DNA from: Microcyclospora pomicola | Lineage: Eukaryota > Ascomycota > Dothideomycetes > Capnodiales | DNA length: 64,000 nucleotides | NCBI GenBank assembly: GCA_002786065.1 | Contig: NHNY01000017.1 | Span: forward strand, 248,001 to 312,000 | Direction of reading: 5' to 3' | Shown: piece by piece, positions 22,205 to 32,419 of the stretch | Numbering within the stretch: position 1 is the first letter of the stretch | Layout: each line of letters opens with the position of its first letter | Notes under the pieces: generated by a model | Database searches by the model: none | Told to the model about the DNA's origin: nothing | The model's input: only the letters and a program-made list of their open reading frames with translations | Program-made: the position numbers and the translations under genes

Positions 22205-22408
22205 GGTTCCAGGCGGTTCCGGAGGATCGGTATTGATATATGCGAACTATCAGGGTACCTAGGAACGGCACGCTGGAAATCTTCATACCAGAGAAGGCTC
22301 GTAGGGTGGCAGAACAACATGTATTCAGCCTTGGTATTCACGTCGCTACGACGCTATCGAGGTTCTTGCATCGACTTTAGTAATAGGTTCTGTATCATTC
22401 GTCCTCGT

Positions 22409-24472
22409 TCAGGGTGGAAGTGCCTCGCTTCCAGCACCATAATCCCCGTCTTCGAACTTGTCTTCGGGGAAATATCGACCAACGACAGTATTTCCCTTGA
22501 ATGAGAACTCATTCGTCGTTGCTCGAAGCGCGCCCATGCCATCGGTGAATTTGATGAAGACCTCGTTATCCCCAGCTAACCAGACGTAGATGCGCTCCAC
22601 CGTGCCGAACTTCTCATTCATGGCCTCGCCAATACTTTGATAGAGGTCGTTCTCGGAGATCTCCACAGTCGCATCGAGACCAGCAAGCAAGCCTGTGTAC
22701 TTGACGACTACCGAGGGCAGTGGGTCATCACCAGCTGCCCCCTCGACTTTTGCTTTCTTCCCACCAACGATGCGACCCATGTTTGCAGGCGCCACCCAGC
22801 CTCCACCTTCAGCATCAGGTCGTTTCTTGCGTTTTTGCGCTTGCGCGAAGATCGCAGTCGTTATGCCTTGGCCCTGAGCGCCGAGACCCTGACCCTGCTG
22901 CCAACCCTGCTTTTCGAGAATGCGCTGCGCAAACCCCTTCTGACCAGGTTTCTTGGTACGTGGTGCTTCTTCCGATTGTTCAGAGGTCTGACTGTCGGGT
23001 TGATTGGCCATAGTGGCTTGCCCATCTGCAGTGGTAGAAGGAGCTATCACATCGTAGCGTATTGGAGCACGCGAGATAACACCACCGGCTTGTTCCGGTG
23101 GTCTCGGCTGGAAATGCGAAGCCTGTGGGTGCTGCGAGGCTACCTGGACCGGTTGAGCATGTGTTGGTAGCGGTGGCGATTTCTGACCGCTGGATGGTGG
23201 TGGTGGTGGCAGTACGAGATCTCTTGGTGGCGATGCTGGCTTCATTTTGTCATCTGCCTGTCGCGCAAATTTCTTCTTGATAGCTTCAATCTTGAGTTTG
23301 GCGTCTGCAATTCTTGCCGCTTTCTCAGCATCCGTCATTGTCGGTGGTTGTGACCGGACTTGTACTGGTACGGGTAACACACTCGATGCCGAAGATTGTA
23401 CATTGTGCTGCTCACTGGCACGTGAGCCTGGGAGTACCGCATTGATACCCAAGTTGAATCCGTTGGGGCCATTTGAACTTGGGGCGAAAGCAGGTGGACC
23501 CTTCGACTTGATGTTATCGGAGCGGCCAAGTGCTAAGTAAGGATCATACTCATCGTCCTCGTCGTGCACGAGGTGGGGTGGCCTGACCGGCTGGTCCTCG
23601 AACTTTGGGGGCGCGAAATTCAGGAGTGCTGGCGGAGGTGCAAACGAGACTATCATCCTGTCAGCTGATGCGACAGCGTAGAATAGCACATACTCACTTG
23701 AGGTAGTTTTGTAGTCACGCTTGGCGGGCGACTCCGCTCGGCCACCAACACCGGTCTCACCAACACGCCGCTTCTTTTCGGCCTCTTTCATCTTCTTGTG
23801 ATACAAGCGCGCTTTCCAATCACTATTGGCTTTCACCTGCTCCTCACTTCCCTTGTAGTCGCCATATACATTAGGGAAGGCGGGATCATAGACATCGTCC
23901 CATGACCAAACGTGCTTCGTTTCGCCTATGTTGTCCTTCTTCCTCTTCTTGTTGCGACCGCCTTTACTCCGCTTGTGACGAACGTCATAGTCGACATCAT
24001 CGTATTGCTCGTTGGTCATGAAATCATCGAATGTAGTCTTCTGGAAATTGCCTGCCGGTTGCTTGGTTGTGCCTCTATCTGGGGAAGGATCGGAAACTCC
24101 AGACCTGTCGGTGATTGTGCTGGAGGACAACTTATGCGCTGGACCTTTCGCGGCTGTGACAGAAGCTGAAACAGCAGGTGCAAGACCGGCCTGCTTCACC
24201 TTGGCTTTCTGCTGCTGCTGCGGACGCGAGATGCGTGGCTGGAAGTTGCCAAATGGCGCTTTGCAAGACAAAGTGAGTAGAACGGCCTTGGGCTGGCATG
24301 TGTAGGGGACCTATGGAAAGATACCGTCTGTCTTCTTCTTCGCATTTTCTGCTTGCTGCTCGGGTGTATATGTGACAGGCGCACTCGAGATGATATTGCT
24401 GCTGCTTGACGAATCACCGCCTAGTAGATTGCCATATAGGCTCAGGCCTGGTCTTTTGGTAGACCCTGCCAT
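22409..24472 (-). CDS. SPF45/RBM17-type splicing factor (G-patch plus UHM)
   Basis: SPF45 (DRT111 in plants) is a U2-associated splicing factor that helps choose 3' splice sites. The predicted protein is 649 residues from exons 24472-24325, 24258-23698 and 23649-22409. The introns are 24324-24259 (66 bases) and 23697-23650 (48 bases), both phase-consistent. The N-terminus MAGSTKRPGLSLYGNLLGG is typical. The middle carries the family segments TKHVWSWDDVYDPAFPNVYG and DEYDPYLALGR. The G-patch lies near residues 450-485 (GFAQRILEKQGWQQGQGLG). The C-terminal UHM-type RRM follows, with the RYF motif (GRYFPEDKFEDGDY) in place of the usual RNP1 core; UHMs use this to bind tryptophan-bearing ligand motifs in SF1, SF3b155 or U2AF. 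Nuclear location is expected. Confidence 0.9.
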
Positions 24473-24963
24473 ACTAGAAAGAGGTCTATACTGCTTGAGT
24501 GGAGATATCCTCAAAGATGTGGTGATAGTGTCATGACTGGGCTGGAGGCGTGTAGTCTGATTGCTGTACGTGTCGACGGAGTGAATGTCCTTCGGGAATA
24601 GCTCGGCGGCACCTCCACGTGCGTGTACCGTGGTTAGTGATGTCCGTGTACAAGACTGCAAGGATCAACCTGGTAACATGATGCTGGCATATTCATGTTG
24701 TTCTCATGGCAATTGTCGAATTTGGTAGTTGCTACATGATCTCAGACTCTGGACATGACCGCAGATCTAGGGATTTCACATGGTTTTCCTGAGTTCACGA
24801 GTTTAACCTGATGTATACAGTATCGCTAAAGCACGACCTAAGCAGGCGGAGGAGGATTCAGAACACGATTCGAAGCTCAGCACGAATGAGGGGAGCAAAA
24901 GACGAGGTTACAGTACTGACTCAATCGAGGCTGCTATCGGCTGACTGAAAAAAAGAACGCCAG

Positions 24964-27063
24964 TTACAGCATCATACTCTTCCTGCGACTGGCAGCTCTC
25001 TCGCTCCTACCGACGGGCATGGACAAGCCATCTTTGCTTTCCTCCCGCCTGGAGACTGCCTCCGGCTTCTTCGCCACAGCGGATTGGCGGCGCTGACTTG
25101 CTTTAACGGTCGAGGGTTTTGGGATGGCTGCAGGTGATGAGGATTTCCTGAACTCGTAGACATCAAGGTCTTCCCCATGCTTCGTGGCTGGCAAAAGGTC
25201 GGGTGCATCTGGCTGGGACGTCTCCCACTTGACAGTGTTCCCTGTGGGTAGGGGTACGTCACATGCTGGTTCGTCAGTCGCTTGAGATGAAGAGGACGTC
25301 TTTCCTTTTGCCAGGTTTCCCACACCGAAGGCAGAAGCCTCTGTTTTCGCCGATTGTGTCAAAACCGTTGACTCTTCGGTAGTTGCTGGGATGAGCTCTT
25401 TCCAGTCATCGTCGTTACCATCATTCCACTGCTCCTTCTTGATCCGAATCGTACCCTGAGGGGCCGCGCTCTTGGCGGTTGTCGTAGTGCCTTTCATAGC
25501 AACTCGGGGATCTTGCAGTCCAGAAATGGCATCCGCTAGTTCTTTTCCTGGTCTCCTCATCTTTGCCACCAGACTCGGCTCGGCATAATTGACAGCCGAT
25601 CTAGCTCGACGAGATGGCCTGGCCTCTCCAGTTGTCGAGTGTGCCGTACTCAGGCCTGCCGGTGGAGGTGTATCACGCTTGCTGTTAGGTCCAATGGCTC
25701 GAGCTGATGGAGGTGGCGAAAACATGTCGTCAGAAGCTGCTGGTGTTGTGAGATGAAGCTCAACAGCTGCCGGCAACGTGCTGCAGGTCGCCTCCACAGT
25801 GGGGACCACATGGTCGGGGGATGATGGAAGTGGTATTGCCGACGATCTCCGAGTTCTCGATTGACGACGTGTGCCGTCGTTTCCTGCTTTTGCGGCCTTG
25901 TCGACACTGTCCTTTTCTGGTTTGCTCGCCACAATTGCTTTCCGTGGCGAAATATTTGTGCTTTTGTCACCCAGTATCCTTCGCTCTGGCGGGTCGCGCG
26001 ATACAGAATCTACTTCCGCTCCGCCATCGTAAGAAATCTTGAGCCCCACTGGTAGGTTCGCCACTTCAGCTTGCTCGTCTGTTCTTGCTGGACGCCGTGT
26101 AAAAGCAAAGTCCTCGGTACCTTGTGGCTTGCTGTGTCTCCGTTCCAGATCTCTATCGGCTAGCTTCCGCTTTGCTCCTGTTCGTAGAATCTGTGCGGTA
26201 GTTTCGGGATCTGCCTTTGTCGGGGATTGTGACAAGAGAGAGCCTCTTCGAATTTGGATCTTGGTCGTGTCTCTCTTTCTGCTCCGGCGCGTCTCAAGGT
26301 TAGCAGACAGCTTCACAGGATCCGCTTCATCATCGTAGCTCTCGACATTGTCCACTGCGATTGGCGTGAACACCTCGTCAGGCGGTTGGAGATCAAAGTG
26401 CGCGACCGGCGGCGATCCTATGTCAGGCGAGCCGTTGTTATGGTCGTCCGACAAGCGCATGTTGTGTAACTCCTCAATATCCAATGTTCGACGAGGATAC
26501 AGCTTGTCCTCAGTGATAGTCGGCATCTGGCTGTCACGCATAGCCTCGATCAGAGGTTGTCTTTCCCTCCACTGTCCTTGCACCGCAATTCTCTCTCGCA
26601 TTACATGTGCCGGCCCCGCGTTGCGAACCACATCGTCTAGACCAGCAACCAGGCCCCCCAGTTCCACAAGCTTGGCTTTCAATTCATCTCGCACTCTTTC
26701 GATAGCGTTCGCCGGAAGATCGGTATGGATTCGGTCTAACTCGAGCTGTTGACGCAGCACCTGCTCCCTCAAATCTAGATTATCCGACAACAGGCGACCC
26801 ACTTCGATCTCGAGATGGCGTATTCGAAGCGATTGTGTCGAGTTGTTTTTGGCGAGCTCGCGGTTCTGGCGTATGAATCTGCGTTTCACTTCATCGATGT
26901 CAGCAGCTGGAGGTTGAACATTCTGCTTGCTTTTCGTGCGCATTGTGCATTATGCTGCCATGCTCAAGAACAGAAAGAAATGTGGCAACTCACAAGCATC
27001 AATAGTCTCGGCTTGAGGTAGCACGAGTGCCGCAGCGGCAGGAGGCTCGTTGAGCCGGGCCAT
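24964..27063 (-). CDS. SGO1: Shugoshin, centromeric cohesin protector
   Basis: Shugoshin recruits PP2A to centromeres and protects cohesin from separase. It also links to the chromosomal passenger complex. The predicted protein is about 670 residues. Exon 1 (27063-26994) encodes the conserved start MARLNEPPAAAALVLPQAET. An 87-base intron (26993-26907) leads into the N-terminal coiled coil (DEVKRRFIRQNRELAKNN, then TQSLRIRHLEIEVGRLLSDN), the PP2A-binding and dimerisation region. The basic C-terminal SGO motif lies near residues 460-485 (RRARSAVNYAEPSLVAKMRR) and binds phosphorylated histone H2A. The long region between is disordered, as usual. The acceptor was chosen because nearer AG sites give a stop or the wrong frame. 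It is divergent from DAD2. Confidence 0.88.
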
Positions 27064-27488
27064 GCGCGACTTCTGTTCATATGCGACTGCGTGTGGGTGT
27101 TGTGTACAACTGGAAGTCGATAGCGCGCGGAACGATATCGTGGGTTTTGGTGTCGTGCCGAACTTTCGTCGCTGTTCTCGAAAAAGCCTCAGGTCGATGG
27201 ATGTAGTGCGCAGGAGGATTGCGATCGTATGGCTGAAATAGCGATGAATACTGACTGTCGGAACGTCGGCCGTGCTCTGAAGACAAGATAATAATTATTG
27301 TGATCTCTTATCATCGGTGTGGATATGAGGTGTTTGTACTCTTTGTTGTCATGACAACCACGTGCGAAATCCGAAGTCAGAGTGCGGAACGCGTGACGCG
27401 CGAAATCGAGACGCCATGCGGTCTTCGAGACCACGACCAGCAACATCATCGAACAGCTTGGGGACTCAGCTCTGACCAAACGACCAAC
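27064..27488. promoter_or_regulatory. Bidirectional promoter between SGO1 and DAD2
   Basis: This 425-base region separates two divergent chromosome-segregation genes. It contains ACGCGT at 27389-27394, identical to the MCB element bound by the G1/S factor MBF. GCGCGAAA follows at 27398-27405, the complement of the E2F/MBF-like TTTCGCGC. Both lie about 85-100 bases upstream of the DAD2 start codon. Function is inferred from the motifs and from the cell-cycle role of both genes. Confidence 0.5.
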
Positions 27489-28009
27489 ATGTCGTATGCA
27501 CACCGTCCCACCGGTCTGTCATCGCAATTCCGTCCATCCTCTGGCCTGGCGCATCACTCGCACTCCTCGAGCACGTCGCAGCAATCCGCCCTCCAGGCCC
27601 GCATCAATGAGAAGAAACGCGAACTGGAGCACCTGCGCCAATTGCGCGACCTGTCCGCCGGCTTGGCGGGGCAGATGCAACAGTTGGAGGAGAAGCTTGC
27701 GACGTTGAACAATGGCACAGAAGCGGTCGCGGCGGTGCTGAGTAACTGGAATAGCGTGTTGAGGGCGATCTATATGGCTAGTTGTACGTGTGAAACTGGT
27801 ATGGCCCCTCTGGCATCCAAGACCCTGCGACTGACGACGATCTCCCTGTAGCGAAACTAGCCAAGCCCAAGACTGAAGACCAAGAGACCGATCAGGTACA
27901 AGAGGAGCGCGTATTGCCACAGACACTTGTGCGCATTCCCATGCAGCAGGCGGAAGCTGCAGCTCGAGATGCTGAAGCTGCTGTTACCGAGGAGGGAAAC
28001 GGAGACTGA
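27489..28009 (+). CDS. DAD2: DASH complex subunit DAD2
   Basis: Dad2 is a subunit of the DASH/Dam1 ring that couples kinetochores to microtubule ends. The predicted protein is 150 residues from exons 27489-27783 and 27852-28009. The 68-base intron (donor GTACGT, acceptor CTGTAG) joins YMAS to SKLAKPK. The conserved core is a heptad-rich helix (ARINEKKRELEHLRQLRDLS) followed by LEEKLATLNNGTEAVAAVLS and NWNSVLRAIYMAS, the classic Dad2 signature. The N-terminus is Ser/His-rich and the C-terminal extension is acidic and variable. Confidence 0.9.
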
Positions 28010-28557
28010 AAGGTCTAAGCTCGTAAAGCAAGACGTCCCAAACATGTGCCTCTACACGCTGCCATATATGCGCCGTCCATCTGGATCCTCTGACCGATAT
28101 GGTCCACACACACCGCGGCGATGTGATAGCGCATTCCATCCGCCTCGGATACGCAACCGCGCTCGGAACTTCCACCGTCGGGGTTCACGATGAAGCTCCA
28201 AGCCACAAGAGGGAATTCGTGCGTCAGCGATGATGGTAGCGATCACGCGGTATGAGTCTCGTGTTCCCGTGCATGGTCGCACGATCGTGAACATACAGTT
28301 GAAGATGGAGTCAAGGCTCCTCTGCTCGAGCTACACACTGAGTGGGCCGGGCCATTGCGAGTCCAGTGCACTTTATCGTCACTCAAGACGCTTCTGACCT
28401 TGTGGCTAGCTCGCAATTCGTGGTCTCGGAGAAAAATGTGACTGTGTAACAGAGATCCGCATTATAGTCCATGGTTGTTCATTTCAGGTCGACATCGATA
28501 CGTATATAGGCTCTCTATGATTATATTACAATCGTCAAATTATGAAATTGAAGCATT

Positions 28558-29787
28558 CTAGGTTACCACAGGCTGTGTAGAGGACCCAGCAGTGGCACCG
28601 CCCACTTTGCGACCTCCCTCCTTCCGCTTCACTCTACACCACAGACCAACCTCCTTGTCCAAGATGAATTGGTATAAGACTCCAACCCAGCTGTAGTGGC
28701 ATGGTAGTTCGCTGTAGAACTCATTCGCAATCTTGTTCAACTTCCACAGGCGAGTCCAAGGGATGGCAGGGAAGTCGTGATGCTCGTTGTGAAGACCGAC
28801 GTTGTACGTGAGTATGTTGAGAATGCCGTAGTACGAGTATGTCTCAGGTGGTGGTGACGCCAAGGCTTGCTGCTTGTTCATGGAAGCCTGTGCTCGACTG
28901 TGTTGCGCAAAGACGTAATGTTCCGCGATAAAGTGGCCAGCACAAGGATGAAGGGATCCGGCAAGGAATGAGCTGAGAATGAAGTACCCAAGTGCTCGGC
29001 CACCGAAGTATTTGACAATGGCATAGTCGAAGGCTAATTGCACGGCCACATTGAATGCGTGAATCCAGGTCAATGGCAGTTGGTATACCATCATAGGCCG
29101 CAGAGCGTAGAACAAGATCTGGAAAGTCGCGAAAAAAGCTTTGCCAGCAACAGAGTCCAAGAACCACGCCTCAAAGGCTGTAGGCAGGTCTGTATCAAGG
29201 CCATCGACACCCAGTGATTTGTGGTGTGTCAAGTGGTATGGTCGGAACGACGCCGAGTACGGAATGCCAATCGGCAAGTTTGCCACAACGGCGAGTATCC
29301 TGTTGGCCATTGGCGACTTGAACGCCAAGTTATGTGTGATTTCGTGGATCGCTAGGAAGAGATTTTGATTTGCGGTGGCGCCCACGACATATGCGGTCAA
29401 GAGGAACTGCCAGGATAGCATCGGGCTATCGCGCAGGGCGTAGGAGCAGAAGATCTGAAGACCGACAACGGCAAAGACGAGAGGAATGGTCAATGGCTCG
29501 GGACCACATAGCTTCAGCACCTGTAGCATTGATCCTGTCAGTAGCTGTCGAGATATATGCAACCGAAAACTGGGGACGTCACTGACTTCAGGGTGTGCCT
29601 TGATGATCTGCATTCTCCTGGTCCTGTGAGGCTCTTCGGTGTACGCCCAGAAAAAGTCGTCCTGTTCATGGTCTGAAGACGATGCTGGCGCGGCGGAGAC
29701 CTGCTCATCACCGACAGACAGCTTTGGCTGCTTGCTGCCTCGCTGCTGCGTAGCAGCTATGGTGGCGGTAGCGACCGATGTAGACAT
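28558..29787 (-). CDS. Sphingolipid delta(4)-desaturase
   Basis: This ER membrane enzyme (DEGS/DES1 family) puts the 4,5-trans double bond into dihydroceramide on the way to fungal glucosylceramide. The protein is 387 residues from exons 29787-29587 and 29520-28558. The 66-base intron (29586-29521; GTCAGT...CTACAG) joins AHPE to VLKLCGPEP, exactly the family junction. The three di-iron histidine boxes are present: HEITHN (126-131), HLTHH (163-167) and HNEHH (311-315). Several membrane segments lie between them, for example PLTIPLVFAVVGLQIF. The early FFWAYTEEPHRTRRMQII motif is diagnostic. The intron is a multiple of three with no stop, so an unspliced frame would carry 22 extra residues. The frame is also open upstream to 29976, but the family begins near 29787. 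Confidence 0.93.
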   Translation of the reverse strand: MSTSVATATIAATQQRGSKQPKLSVGDEQVSAAPASSSDHEQDDFFWAYTEEPHRTRRMQIIKAHPEVSDVPSFRLHISRQLLTGSMLQVLKLCGPEPLTIPLVFAVVGLQIFCSYALRDSPMLSWQFLLTAYVVGATANQNLFLAIHEITHNLAFKSPMANRILAVVANLPIGIPYSASFRPYHLTHHKSLGVDGLDTDLPTAFEAWFLDSVAGKAFFATFQILFYALRPMMVYQLPLTWIHAFNVAVQLAFDYAIVKYFGGRALGYFILSSFLAGSLHPCAGHFIAEHYVFAQHSRAQASMNKQQALASPPPETYSYYGILNILTYNVGLHNEHHDFPAIPWTRLWKLNKIANEFYSELPCHYSWVGVLYQFILDKEVGLWCRVKRKEGGRKVGGATAGSSTQPVVT

Positions 29788-30479
29788 GGCCAGTTGTGTG
29801 GTGCTGGCCTGTGAAGGGGACAGTAGGTCAGTAGTGGAGAGATAGGGAGGTGAAGCTGGCAGGAGGCCAAGTCCACATTTTATGAGAGTCAATGGAGGTC
29901 CCGTCCAGGCACCACCTGCACCCTTGGACCCTGACGATGATCCGCCTCGAACGTCGCCCTTCGCCACAGCCCCCACCGATACAAAGTCACGTGATTACTC
30001 GTGTACACTAATAGCGCAGCAAATGGAAATTATACCCAGTGAGTTCTAAACTTGAACTGAAACACTATGGCATTGACGTTATCAAGGGAGTTCTCACCGT
30101 ACGGATGTCTATATGAAAAGTGCAGATCGCCAAGTTATCAGGATTGCATTTTCAGCAAAGTCAGCCCAAGATACTCAGGTACCTACGCATATATGTAGTA
30201 CTAGTTTGCATCGTACATGACCTGACACTTTTGAAGGCCAGGGTAACAGAACAGAGTCTTGATGCACTGCACGGCGCTGCTGGTATGCTCGAGACTTGTC
30301 CGTGGAAAGCTCCTCACAGCATGTAATAACCATGAATTGATTGACATGCTGAACAGCTCCTGAAGCTGCAGCAACGAGCTCCTTGAATTGTACAATGTGG
30401 TCTTTCTATGTTACATGTCTTCGATGACGAGACTGTCGTAGTCGTACAAGTGATGAGTGTCCAAAATCAATCCCACTGA
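29788..30479. other. Intergenic upstream of desaturase gene
   Basis: No gene recognised. It holds the promoter of the desaturase gene and the 3' end of the mitoribosomal gene. Short frames near 30120-30395 look spurious. Confidence 0.4.
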
Positions 30480-31562
30480 TCAATTCGTACTTGTGCTCGG
30501 CGTCTCCTTTGCAATCTCCTTCACACTTCCTCGCTCGCGCGCTATGACTTCACCAATCTTTGCCAGTTGATCGTCTGATAAGTCTCTGTCGACGATCTGC
30601 TCCTTCCGTACCTTGGCCAGTTGTTGTAATGGTGTGAGCATGCTGTCCATGAGCTTCCCTCTACCTGCCTCTCTAGCATCCTCGGCCTCCTTCTTCTCGA
30701 TGTAATCCCACGTGTGCCTCGTTCGGAATCTGGAGTACTTGTTTCGCAGCTCGTCGATCACCGACATTGGCATTGGCGGATGCAGAAGATATGGCCGAAA
30801 AGTAGGCTCTTCCAGCTGGATGAGCTTAGTATCTACCGGGTGCCCTTCTTCCGGATCTTTGGGCGCACGCTCGGGGCGAGGTATGATGATGTTGGAGCCG
30901 GGAATGGCGCGCAATGGTTCCACTGGATCTTCATCAGGATCCTTCTGCCAATCCGGTACATCATCGGGATTTTCGATTTTGACAAGCTCTTCGATAACCA
31001 CGTCTCGTGGCATACCAGTCGCTGGATCGGGAAGAGGATAGACAAGCCGTACGTCAGCAATACTGATTGCTGCCGCTTGAGCTTCGGTCTTATCTCCGTC
31101 TTGCCCCTGTTGTGCTCTCATCCAGTCGGGGATCTGCAGATCCACCATGTTGATGCCTTCAACTGTTACGCTGCCTCGATCATCGTCCTTGGTGCGTACA
31201 ACCCCAATCGCCCCCCGCTCCCGTCCTCGGACCACGACTACTCTATCTCCTTCCGAGATGTGCCATGTTTCTGGACATTTGCCCTCAGGTAACTTGGGAA
31301 GCCAGAACCCAAAAACGTCCGCTGCTCCATAACTCTCTTTCTGATCTCCAACATCTCGTCTAGGTGCGAGTGGGCCTAGTTCCCAGTCTTCGCGACGATG
31401 CTTGCGGCCTTTGCGGATTATATCATTGCGATTCTGGATGGCTGATTGTCTTTGTCGATTGCGAGACCAGGTCTCGTCGTAGTCCTTAAGTGACTTCTTC
31501 TTCAGTGCCTTCTTCGCGGCTTGTTTAGCAACATACTCAGCGCGCCGCTTTACAGCCTGCAT
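30480..31562 (-). CDS. MRPL40: Mitochondrial large-subunit ribosomal protein uL24m (MRPL40)
   Basis: This is a structural protein of the mitochondrial 54S ribosomal subunit, homologous to bacterial L24 and yeast Mrpl40. It is 360 residues and intronless. The N-terminus is basic and amphipathic (MQAVKRRAEYVAKQAAKKAL), as expected for mitochondrial import or rRNA contact. The KOW motif is at about residues 103-127 (ISEGDRVVVVRGRERGAIGV), followed by VTVEGINMVDLQIPDWM. The long C-terminal extension, including FRPYLLHPPMPMSVIDELRN and RFRTRHTWDYIEKKE, matches the fungal Mrpl40 style and explains why it is much longer than bacterial L24. Confidence 0.9.
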   Translation of the reverse strand: MQAVKRRAEYVAKQAAKKALKKKSLKDYDETWSRNRQRQSAIQNRNDIIRKGRKHRREDWELGPLAPRRDVGDQKESYGAADVFGFWLPKLPEGKCPETWHISEGDRVVVVRGRERGAIGVVRTKDDDRGSVTVEGINMVDLQIPDWMRAQQGQDGDKTEAQAAAISIADVRLVYPLPDPATGMPRDVVIEELVKIENPDDVPDWQKDPDEDPVEPLRAIPGSNIIIPRPERAPKDPEEGHPVDTKLIQLEEPTFRPYLLHPPMPMSVIDELRNKYSRFRTRHTWDYIEKKEAEDAREAGRGKLMDSMLTPLQQLAKVRKEQIVDRDLSDDQLAKIGEVIARERGSVKEIAKETPSTSTN

Positions 31563-32419
31563 TTTTCAGGCTGGGCCGGGTGGCAACGGTGAAAGAGATG
31601 CTTGGGTTTATTGTGTGTTCCATGAATACCATTGGGAGAGGAGCAAGTAAACTCGGAGGTGCTGCGGAGATGCACGTCACGTGTCTACATGTGTACTACT
31701 ATCTACCGCATCTACATTATCCCAGCCACGTTCTCACGCATACCTCAATCTTCATATTCCTTCTCTGTACACTTGCTGCCGTAGTCTGCGTGATGAGTCA
31801 CGATGCAAATCATATGATTGGCATCGTTGTTGTCGATGCAAAGCTTTGGAGAGGTGGGAAGGACGAATTCAGGCGAAGCGTGCTGGTGAAGCATGTGCTA
31901 ATAGCGAAATACAGTACCTAAGGTAACTACCTACCTTAATGCTTCAACTTCTCACGTCCAACTGATGGACATCGCTCCTCGCAATGGACCTCTGACGTGA
32001 CTCATCACATCCCGCATGCTGATAACATTGATGCTACAAAGCATCACAGTAATCACTTCATGAGTGCCGCAAAACGTCCTGTCGAAGTGAAGATATCTGC
32101 CTTAGGTAAGATCTACGGTAGCACGCTGCACTAGCGTCTCCGCGTCTCCCAGCTCGGTGCACGCTCGCAGGTCAATACATTTATTTGCTGCTCACGACAG
32201 TCATCTCCAACACACACTCTTCACAGAAGCACGTACGCCTCATCTTTCGAACTGCCTGCAGAATAACCTTGGGTTCACAACCGATCCTTCCACTATACCT
32301 TCTGGACGCTGCTGCGCGACGGTCTGATCATGCGACACATCTTGCATCGCGTATAGAGTGCTTCTGTACCACACCGTGAATGAGATTCGACGCGACTAAG
32401 TGTCGCGAGCGCCCCCACT
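31563..32419. other. Divergent intergenic region
   Basis: It lies between the divergent MRPL40 and JmjC genes. A pyrimidine-rich and ACCT/AGGT-rich tract occurs near 31915-31935. I see no gene. It should contain the promoters of both neighbours. Confidence 0.4.

Larger units (their letters stand above)
18654..22408. other. Gene-poor 3.7-kb interval
   Basis: No gene here can be supported with confidence. There are protein-like scraps on both strands, for example AWLVIQPYPVQIAEEVDR on the minus strand near 19180-19260, a possible two-exon peptide at 20262-20555 and a plus-strand fragment at 21640-22204. They have no named family. Base composition looks similar to the rest, with no AT-rich RIP-like track and no terminal repeats. 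Confidence 0.4.

Noticed and set aside
18654-22408. Gene-poor interval as a transposon graveyard
   Set aside because: I saw no terminal repeats, transposase motifs or strong AT bias of the kind left by repeat-induced point mutation.
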